This document shows positions 1-4,943 of a stretch of 7,904 nucleotides of DNA, piece after piece. The notes under the pieces were generated by a model that worked only from the letters and a program-made list of their open reading frames with translations, was not told the origin of the DNA and ran no database searches. A program made the position numbers and the translations under genes. The first letter of the stretch is position 1, and every line of letters begins with the position of its first letter. This DNA comes from DATLBA01 sp035527275 (lineage in GTDB: Bacteria; Planctomycetota; Phycisphaerae; FEN-1346): assembly GCA_035527275.1 (NCBI GenBank), contig DATLBA010000118.1, positions 1 to 7,904 of the forward strand. Reading direction: 5' to 3'.

Positions 1-1575
1 CCGGGCGGCCAGCGTCAGATCGGCGCGAGGCTCTCGCCAGCAGCGGTCCTCGGCTGGATAGATGCACACGTCCGCCAGAGCAGCGCTCCCCGTGACGGCC
101 AGGCCGCTGTCGAAATCTCCGCGCGTCTCAAGGTGAGCGTCCACGGTTCCCTTAGCCGACCGGCCTCCGAGGTCGCCGAATCGGCCGACTTCCTCGGTTG
201 CGCTCGCCAGATCAACGTGCGCATCGAGGGAGAACGCTTCGACGCGTCCGCGCCCCTTGACGAATCCGAAAATGGTGTCCAGCTGGATACCCTTCACGTT
301 GACGCCCCGATCGTCACGTTCGAGGTCGGCTGCGAGCGTGACGGGGGAGAAAGAGATGGGTCGGCCTCCGCACACGCCCCGCAAGCCTGTCACACCGGCG
401 TCAACACGAAGAGCGGCTGCGTTCCTGCTGCACTCTGATTCAAGAGCGGCCGTTAGAGAACCTGCCTGGACGATGACGTCCTCCCGCAGGCCGAGTGCCC
501 TGGGTATCATCTCCGCAAGCCGGGCGAGGGAAACTCGAAGGCTGGCCCTTCCGGCGCCTGTTACGGCGTGCTCGTCGGCCAAAGGCGCGAATCGGAACAT
601 TCCTTCGGCCGATGCTTCCACCGGAGGGCTCTTCAGAGAAAAGGTGCCGACGCGCAGGTTCCGGTCGGCATAGGTGGCGGCCAGGGCGAGGTCGAGCGCA
701 TCAAGGGCAGGACGGTCGCCGTGGAGGAAGGCGCCTGTGACCCAGAGGCCGCGGCCGTGCCACTCAGTTTCGATTGTGACGGCCCCGGCGCGCGTCCGCG
801 AGGTCTTAAGGTTGCCGGAAACCACACCTCCCGCCTCGAATGATGCGTCGGATGGGGCAAGCGCGCCTGCGAGAGGGGCGACGGCGACGTTCTCGAAGCG
901 CGCATCAACGGTGGCGCCGAGCGCTCCCCAGCCGCGCCAGTCGCGCGACAACCCTTCCAGTTCGACTTCGACGCGAGCGGTGCCCCGGCGGGTTTCGCGC
1001 TCGATTTCGAGGCGCGCCGTCAGCGTGTCGGTTTCCTCGCCGGTTGCAAAATCGGCTTCAACAAGGCGGACCGCGCCGGCCCGCGTGTGAAGCGTCACGT
1101 TGCGGATCCGGGCGGCAGTCGGGATCGCAGGCCGCGGCGCCATCCTTTCGGGAGGGGGCTTCTCGCCTTCGGGGGGTTCTTCGGGCGCCTCCTCTCGAGC
1201 CGCAAGCGCCGACGCGAGCGCCAGCAGTTCGGGCTCGAGGTCCACGTCCTCGATGGAAAGCGGCCCAAGCCGCGACCGGTCCCACAAGAGGCCGGCGAGT
1301 CCCTGCTCCAGCCTGATGTGCCCGACCCGTGCGAGCGCCCGGCCGTCGGGCGATTCGACGGCGAGTCCGTGAACCGTCTGGCGGCCGAACCAGGTGAGTC
1401 GCCACCCCTCTGCACCGAGACGCACCCCCGCCCGGCGACCCGCCCAGGACAGAAGCGCACTTTTGAAAAAGCCGACGGAGAGGATACTCGGCGCCATGGC
1501 CAGGAGGACCAGAAGGGAGGCAAATAGGAAAAGGCCGGCGCGGGTCAGACGTCGCTTGCGTTTCGTCGAGGCCAT
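1..1575 (-). CDS. AsmA-like membrane-anchored envelope protein (N-terminal part; gene runs off the window)
   Basis: The frame is open for 525 codons from the ATG at 1575 to base 1 with no stop, so the C-terminus lies outside the window. A basic start (TKRKRRLTR, residues 4-12) is followed by one hydrophobic helix at about 14-34, giving a signal anchor with the bulk of the protein in the periplasm. Residues 55-115 have the pattern typical of AsmA-family N-termini: a 'gWRLTWFGRQTVHGLAVES' strand, 'DGRALARVGHIRLE', then 'LGPLSIEDVDLEPEL'. An acidic/proline linker (126-150) leads into repeated beta-strand segments. AsmA/TamB/YhdP relatives are thought to carry phospholipid between the membranes; that role is inferred here. 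The start is supported by a GGGAGAAGG Shine-Dalgarno at 1578-1586 and lies 21 bases after the upstream gene's stop, so the two genes are probably co-transcribed. AsmA-like fold is fairly likely; the subfamily is undetermined. Confidence 0.75.
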   Translation of the reverse strand, partial: MASTKRKRRLTRAGLFLFASLLVLLAMAPSILSVGFFKSALLSWAGRRAGVRLGAEGWRLTWFGRQTVHGLAVESPDGRALARVGHIRLEQGLAGLLWDRSRLGPLSIEDVDLEPELLALASALAAREEAPEEPPEGEKPPPERMAPRPAIPTAARIRNVTLHTRAGAVRLVEADFATGEETDTLTARLEIERETRRGTARVEVELEGLSRDWRGWGALGATVDARFENVAVAPLAGALAPSDASFEAGGVVSGNLKTSRTRAGAVTIETEWHGRGLWVTGAFLHGDRPALDALDLALAATYADRNLRVGTFSLKSPPVEASAEGMFRFAPLADEHAVTGAGRASLRVSLARLAEMIPRALGLREDVIVQAGSLTAALESECSRNAAALRVDAGVTGLRGVCGGRPISFSPVTLAADLERDDRGVNVKGIQLDTIFGFVKGRGRVEAFSLDAHVDLASATEEVGRFGDLGGRSAKGTVDAHLETRGDFDSGLAVTGSAALADVCIYPAEDRCWREPRADLTLAAR

Positions 1576-1596
1576 GGCCTTCTCCCGATTGCGACC

Positions 1597-2745
1597 TTAT
1601 TCCTTCCCTTTGGACGCGGGCGCTGCGACTTCCTTCATCGTCACGTTGTCAAACCAGTAGAGGTCCGGCGGCCAATAGGCGTAGAGCATCAGCCGCACGA
1701 ACTCAACCGGTGTCCGCATGTCGGTCGGGATAGTGATGATGCGGACGTTATGTTCCCATTCCTTGGCCTGAGTCTTGCAGCGCAGGGCCAGATACGCATC
1801 ATACACGACGCGCTTCTCGCCCGCGACCTCGCCGTATCCGCGAATGAACAGTTTGGGAAAGAACTCGACGGCGCCGCCGAGGACGCTCTTGCCGCGATAA
1901 TCCACCTCGACCTTGTAGGATGTCCCCGGCCGAACGGCGATGGGATCGGAAAAGTAGGCGACGCCGTATAGGCCCGCGACGGTGTCGTACTTGGGGCCGG
2001 AGGTGGGGACCTTCGCGGGCGCCTCGTCGGCCGTCGCGCCGGCCTTGTACTTTTCCTGCCACGCCTTCCACTGGCTGTGATAGACGTTGGTGTCGAACCT
2101 GACGCATTTGCCGGTCGGACGTTCACCGGCGACCCAGAAGGTCGTGAGGCCGTCGATTCGCTGCCAGCCGTCGGGGCTCTTGTCGCCGGCTTCAAAGCCG
2201 GCGTTCGCCACGAGGTTCTCGCCGACGGTGGGAACTTTGGCGTCGGCTTCGGGCGTGGCTTCGGGCGGTTTCTTTTTCGCGCGGCCGGAGAGTTTCTCGA
2301 GGATTCGATCCTGGACGGCGCCGACGTTCTGCGGCGTGAGCGCCTGACGGTGCTCGACGATGAAGCGAAGAGGGTCGCTTCGGACATCCACGCCGCGCAC
2401 CTCTATCTTGAGGTCGGAGCCGGCGCGTTCGACCTCGCCCCAGAGGGCCAGTTGGGCGCCGAAGCGTTCCGTGATGAGTTCGCCCACCGCGTCCGCCGAG
2501 GTCTCGAGCGTCGGCATAGACCGGCCCCCCATCGCCTCCTTGACGCTGAGCGGATCCACGACGACGAGGCTGAGCCGCTTGGCGCGGAGGCGCAGATGAT
2601 CGCCGAATTGGCGCCCCGCTTCGGCGTCATCGGGCGAGGTGAACGGGAAGACAACCAGGACCACCTCCTGCGGTTCGGCTGTGGCCGCGACGCCGGCAGC
2701 CGGCGTTGCCGCCAGCGCCGCGACGATTGCGAAAAACGTTCGCAT
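1597..2745 (-). CDS. Secreted TolB/CsgG-like protein with C-terminal carbohydrate-binding-like domain (hypothetical)
   Basis: The protein has 382 residues and no family that I recognise end to end. Residues 1-21 form a signal peptide (MRTFFAIVAALAATPAAGVA) with probable cleavage near AGVAA, so it is exported. Residues 27-153 (VVLVVFPFTSPDDAEAGRQF, then LVVVDPLSVKEAM, then FGAQLALWGEVER) alternate strand and helix, resembling the N-terminal fold of TolB, CsgG, FlgO and LpoB. A charged linker at 154-175 precedes a beta-rich domain (177-372). That domain opens with NLVANAGFEAG and includes FSDPIAVRPGTSYKVEVDYRG and a closing YWFDNVTM, a pattern seen in CBM_4_9-type jelly rolls. The frame stays open upstream to 3099, but I chose the Met at 2745 because a GAGAGGAG Shine-Dalgarno lies 7 bases before it and the signal peptide starts there. 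It is the first gene of an operon with the AsmA-like gene. It might be an envelope lipid- or glycan-associated factor; function is unknown. Confidence 0.8.
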   Translation of the reverse strand: MRTFFAIVAALAATPAAGVAATAEPQEVVLVVFPFTSPDDAEAGRQFGDHLRLRAKRLSLVVVDPLSVKEAMGGRSMPTLETSADAVGELITERFGAQLALWGEVERAGSDLKIEVRGVDVRSDPLRFIVEHRQALTPQNVGAVQDRILEKLSGRAKKKPPEATPEADAKVPTVGENLVANAGFEAGDKSPDGWQRIDGLTTFWVAGERPTGKCVRFDTNVYHSQWKAWQEKYKAGATADEAPAKVPTSGPKYDTVAGLYGVAYFSDPIAVRPGTSYKVEVDYRGKSVLGGAVEFFPKLFIRGYGEVAGEKRVVYDAYLALRCKTQAKEWEHNVRIITIPTDMRTPVEFVRLMLYAYWPPDLYWFDNVTMKEVAAPASKGKE

Positions 2746-2752
2746 GGCCGGA

Positions 2753-2760
2753 CTCCTCTC
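2753..2760 (-). promoter_or_regulatory. Ribosome binding site deciding the start of the TolB-like gene
   Basis: Read on the minus strand this is GAGAGGAG, with a 7-base spacer to the ATG at 2745. It fixes the start at the signal-peptide methionine. The longer reading, up to 3099, would overlap the divergent gene by 180 bases and bury the signal peptide. Confidence 0.75.
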
Positions 2761-2781
2761 GGGCGAAGGCTTTCCGGCAGT

Positions 2782-2811
2782 ATTGTGGCCCGGCGGGTGC
2801 ACCATTTTCAA
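2782..2811 (-). promoter_or_regulatory. Putative sigma70 promoter for the TolB-like/AsmA-like operon
   Basis: On the minus strand, TTGAAA (2811-2806) and CACAAT (2787-2782) are separated by 18 bases, and the -10 lies about 36 bases before the start codon. The -35 matches consensus at 5 of 6 positions and the -10 at 4 of 6. It sits back to back with the promoter of the plus-strand gene. Confidence 0.45.
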
Positions 2812-2837
2812 CCGCCATTTCCAGCCGGGGGAAAGAA

Positions 2838-2865
2838 TTGACAGCCTGCGGCCGGCGGCTAGACT
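2838..2865 (+). promoter_or_regulatory. Sigma70-type promoter for the ADP-ribosylglycohydrolase gene
   Basis: A perfect -35 hexamer TTGACA (2838-2843) and TAGACT (2860-2865, 4 of 6 consensus) are spaced by 16 bases, leaving an estimated leader of roughly 45-50 bases before the ATG at 2920. The -35 lies 26 bases from the -35 of the divergent minus-strand promoter. Confidence 0.6.
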
Positions 2866-2905
2866 GGTCCGACGCCCGGCGGATGGCCGGCGCTTCCCCG
2901 GGAAA

Positions 2906-2912
2906 AAGGAGG
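2906..2912 (+). promoter_or_regulatory. Strong Shine-Dalgarno of the ADP-ribosylglycohydrolase gene
   Basis: AAGGAGG lies 7 bases before the ATG at 2920. It picks this Met over the in-frame Met three codons later, and predicts efficient translation. Confidence 0.8.
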
Positions 2913-2919
2913 CACGAGC

Positions 2920-4362
2920 ATGAGCGCAATGACGCTTGGCAGAAGGGAGTTTCGCGACAAGGTCTACGCATGCTGGTTGGGCAAGAGCATCGGCGGGACG
3001 CTCGGCGGGCCCTGGGAGGGCCAGCGTCACACCCATGCGCTCGAATACTACGAGCCGGTTCCCGACAAGGCGGCCCCGAACGACGACCTGGACCTTCAAC
3101 TGGTCTGGCTGAAGATGCTGGAGGAGCAGGGCGTCGATCCGTCAGTCCGGATGTTCGCCGACTACTGGAGCCGCTACGCCAAGGCCTACCCATGGAACGA
3201 GTACGGCTTCTTCATGCGCAACTTCGCGCGGGGCCTGAGACCTCCTGTCGCGGGGTGCTTCGAGAACTATTTTGTCGATGAGATGGGGTCGCCGATCCGG
3301 AGCGAGATCTGGGCATGTCTGCACGCGGGCGACCCGCAGGCTGCAGCCCGCATGGCCTGGAAGGATTCCACCATCGACCACGCCGGCGGGGAGGGGACCT
3401 GCGGCGAGATGTTCTGGGCGGCCGTCGAAGCCGCCGCCTTCGTCGAGCGCGACCCGATGACGCTCATCCGCGTCGGCCTAGGCATGATTCCACTTGCCAG
3501 CCACCTCGCCCGGTCCATCCGTGAGGCCGTCTGGTGTCATGAGAACGGCCTGACGTGGGGCGAGGCCCGCGAGCGAATCGCCACCCGCTTCGCAGGCATC
3601 CAGCCGTGCCATGCTGTCCCGAATGCCGGCTTCACAATCATCGGCTGGCTCTACGGCAAGGACTTCGGCGACCGGATCTGCAAAGCCGTCAATTGCGGCT
3701 ACGATACCGACTGCACCGGCGCGACGCTGGGAGCGCTGCTCGGGATCCTGGAAGGCACGGTCGGCATCCCCGCCCCGTGGCGCGACCCGGTCGGCGACCG
3801 AATCGTCCTGCACAGGTTCACGGGGCCGTGCGACCCGCCGGGGACGCTCGAAGAGTTGACGGACCGCACGGTTGCCCTCGCGGAACAGGCGGCCGACGCG
3901 AAGCCGGACTTCACCTTTGGCGAAGCCACGCACTTGCCGGACGATTGGCGGACGCGGGTTTTTCGCAACGAACTTGCCCGCGAGGCGCTGGGGCAAGACA
4001 ACCACGCTGGCGTCGAATTGCTGGACGGCCGCGAGGTGTGGCTGCACTACGGCGGGGATCCGGTCCTTCGGCCGGGGATCGGGCGGGAAGTCCACATCGG
4101 CGTTGAAGGCGACCCCGTGCCGCCGGTGGACTTGACGGTCCCGCACGGCTGGGCGTGCCGGCAGACGGGTCCGGCAAGTTTCTTGCTGTCTTCGCCCGGT
4201 CCCGTGGAAAATCGCAACATGATGACGGTTTCCGTGGGGGGGAAGGCGGTGGCGTTCACCATGCTGGGGCCGGGCGAGGCTACGGGCTACGCCGCCGCCC
4301 AATGCGTGCCAATCTGTCCCCGATGCCAGGCCCGGACGGCAGCCTGCATTTGCGAGGCGTGA
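2920..4362 (+). CDS. ADP-ribosylglycohydrolase-superfamily protein with C-terminal extension
   Basis: The protein has 480 residues and no signal peptide, so it is probably cytoplasmic. Residues 13-33 (RDKVYACWLGKSIGGTLGGP) carry the glycine-rich opening of the ADP-ribosylglycohydrolase (DraG/ARH) fold. N54-D55-D56-L-D58 and D262-T-D264 in GYDTDCTGATLGALLGI (260-276) match the two acidic clusters that bind the paired metal ions in the family; H154-AGGEG (154-159) is another conserved-looking loop. Family members hydrolyse ADP-ribose from proteins, nucleic acids or small molecules; the substrate here is not evident. The classical threonine ligands are replaced by N54 and C265, as seen in a divergent bacterial branch, so activity is inferred. 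After about residue 340 comes a beta-rich region (365-455) and a cysteine-rich tail, C462-x3-C466-x2-C469-x6-C476-x-C478, which could bind zinc. The catalytic core is typically about 300 residues, so roughly 140 residues are extra. The gene is transcribed alone, divergent from the envelope operon. Confidence 0.85.
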   Translation: MSAMTLGRREFRDKVYACWLGKSIGGTLGGPWEGQRHTHALEYYEPVPDKAAPNDDLDLQLVWLKMLEEQGVDPSVRMFADYWSRYAKAYPWNEYGFFMRNFARGLRPPVAGCFENYFVDEMGSPIRSEIWACLHAGDPQAAARMAWKDSTIDHAGGEGTCGEMFWAAVEAAAFVERDPMTLIRVGLGMIPLASHLARSIREAVWCHENGLTWGEARERIATRFAGIQPCHAVPNAGFTIIGWLYGKDFGDRICKAVNCGYDTDCTGATLGALLGILEGTVGIPAPWRDPVGDRIVLHRFTGPCDPPGTLEELTDRTVALAEQAADAKPDFTFGEATHLPDDWRTRVFRNELAREALGQDNHAGVELLDGREVWLHYGGDPVLRPGIGREVHIGVEGDPVPPVDLTVPHGWACRQTGPASFLLSSPGPVENRNMMTVSVGGKAVAFTMLGPGEATGYAAAQCVPICPRCQARTAACICEA

Positions 4363-4485
4363 AGGAACGATTCCGAAAGTGGGGAAGGTGCGCGGCTATT
4401 GAGGGCGGTATTGATGATGTCGCAGAACCGGGGGAGCGGATGTTACTCCGAGCGAGCCGAGGCTTGTCCTGTGCGAAGCCTTCCG
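4363..4485. other. Short intergenic region with no recognisable gene
   Basis: This lies between the stop of the plus-strand gene and the terminator of the converging tRNA operon. I see no coding signal, and no clear U-tract terminator for the plus-strand gene. There is only a weak 6-bp dyad (AGGCTT at 4460-4465, AAGCCT at 4476-4481). Confidence 0.5.
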
Positions 4486-4523
4486 AAAAGATGCGACCGC
4501 GTGCGGGAACATGCGGTCGCATC
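4486..4523 (-). terminator. Intrinsic terminator of the tRNA operon
   Basis: A perfect 11-bp stem (GATGCGACCGC at 4490-4500 against GCGGTCGCATC at 4513-4523) with a 12-base loop is followed on the minus strand by TTTT (4489-4486). It begins 11 bases after the encoded CCA of tRNA-Glu, the expected place for the end of this transcript. The plus side has no T-run, so it is oriented for the minus strand, though the stem may also slow read-through from the converging gene. Confidence 0.8.
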
Positions 4524-4534
4524 GATATAGATAG

Positions 4535-4609
4535 TGGTGACCCCAACGGGACTCGAACCCGTGTCGCGGGCTTGAAAAGCCCGTGTCCTAACCACTGGAC
4601 GATGGGGCC
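4535..4609 (-). tRNA. tRNA-Glu (anticodon TTC)
   Basis: The minus strand folds into a complete 75-base cloverleaf. The acceptor stem is GGCCCCA/TGGGGTC with one G-T pair, the D arm is GTCC...GGAC, and the anticodon stem is CGGGC/GCCCG around loop TTTTCAA, giving anticodon TTC. The T arm is ACGGG-TTCGAGT-CCCGT, the discriminator is A, and CCA is encoded (4537-4535). It reads GAA and GAG codons. It is the second gene of the operon, 77 bases after tRNA-Lys. Confidence 0.97.
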
Positions 4610-4623
4610 GCGCATCAACAACC

Positions 4624-4678
4624 AGTGCCTGAGTCCCTGAGGATATGCCTGGCCGCCACATGCCGTTGCTCAGGCACT
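4624..4678. repeat. Inverted repeat between the two tRNAs
   Basis: AGTGCCTGAG (4624-4633) and CTCAGGCACT (4669-4678) are perfect 10-bp inverted arms around a 35-base loop. They fill most of the 77-base tRNA spacer, so the precursor RNA could form a stem that brings the 3' end of tRNA-Lys near the 5' end of tRNA-Glu. A processing role is inference only. Confidence 0.7.
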
Positions 4679-4686
4679 ATCCGTTC

Positions 4687-4762
4687 TGGTGAGGGCGGCG
4701 GGATTCGAACCCACGACCCACGGCTTAAAAGGCCGTTGCTCTACCAACTGAGCTACGCCCCC
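4687..4762 (-). tRNA. tRNA-Lys (anticodon TTT)
   Basis: The minus strand gives a complete 76-base cloverleaf. The acceptor is GGGGGCG/CGCCCTC with one G-T pair, and the D arm is GCTC-AGTTGGTA-GAGC. The anticodon stem ACGGC/GCCGT holds loop CTTTTAA, giving anticodon TTT. The T arm is GTGGG-TTCGAAT-CCCGC, the discriminator is A, and CCA is encoded (4689-4687). It reads AAA and AAG codons. It is the first gene of the operon, starting 13 bases after its promoter -10 hexamer. Confidence 0.97.
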
Positions 4763-4775
4763 AGGGAGATGCCGT

Positions 4776-4804
4776 ATTCTAACGCCCCGTCCAGCCGGTT
4801 TCAA
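4776..4804 (-). promoter_or_regulatory. Sigma70-type promoter of the tRNA-Lys/tRNA-Glu operon
   Basis: On the minus strand, TTGAAA (4804-4799) and TAGAAT (4781-4776) are spaced by exactly 17 bases, each 5 of 6 matches to consensus. Transcription would begin only about 6 bases before the mature 5' end of tRNA-Lys. Confidence 0.75.
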
Positions 4805-4817
4805 GTCTTTGTAGCCG

Positions 4818-4846
4818 CCCGTTCCCACGCTGGAGGTTCGAACGGG
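4818..4846. repeat. 7-bp inverted repeat upstream of the tRNA promoter
   Basis: CCCGTTC (4818-4824) and GAACGGG (4840-4846) are perfect arms around 15 bases, just upstream of the tRNA -35 hexamer and after the probable lptD terminator. It lacks a T-run on either strand. It could be a backup terminator stem, an operator or chance. Confidence 0.45.
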
Positions 4847-4860
4847 GAGGGGCGGGTGTG

Positions 4861-4882
4861 AAAATTTATCCGCCGGGGCGGA
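4861..4882 (-). terminator. Probable intrinsic terminator of lptD
   Basis: On the minus strand a 5-bp stem TCCGC/GCGGA with the four-base loop CCCG (4882-4869) is followed by TAAATTTT (4868-4861), about 60 bases after the lptD stop. A second short stem, GCGGG/CCCGC (4891-4905), lies just before it. The stem is short, so confidence is moderate. Confidence 0.45.
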
Positions 4883-4943
4883 CCCGACACGCGGGGGCCA
4901 CCCGCACGCGCACCAGTCAAAGCCACGCCGCCACGGAGGCAAC

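Noticed and set aside
2077..2841. 254-residue plus-strand open frame opposite the TolB-like gene
   Set aside because: Antisense shadow of a gene that has a signal peptide, ribosome site and domain pattern; no recognisable family.
2746..3099. N-terminal extension of the TolB-like reading frame up to 3099 (118 extra residues)
   Set aside because: It would overlap the divergent glycohydrolase gene and promoter region, it places the signal peptide internally, and a good ribosome site marks the Met at 2745.
3478..4302. 274-residue minus-strand open frame opposite the glycohydrolase
   Set aside because: Antisense to the recognised metal-binding region of the glycohydrolase; arginine/proline-rich shadow composition.
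4460..4481. AGGCTT/AAGCCT dyad as a terminator for the glycohydrolase gene
   Set aside because: Only 6 bp with a 10-base loop and no T-run on the plus strand.
4836..4843. GTTCGAAC resembling a tRNA T-loop (possible tRNA remnant)
   Set aside because: No acceptor, D or anticodon arm can be folded around it. It is better explained as part of the CCCGTTC/GAACGGG dyad.
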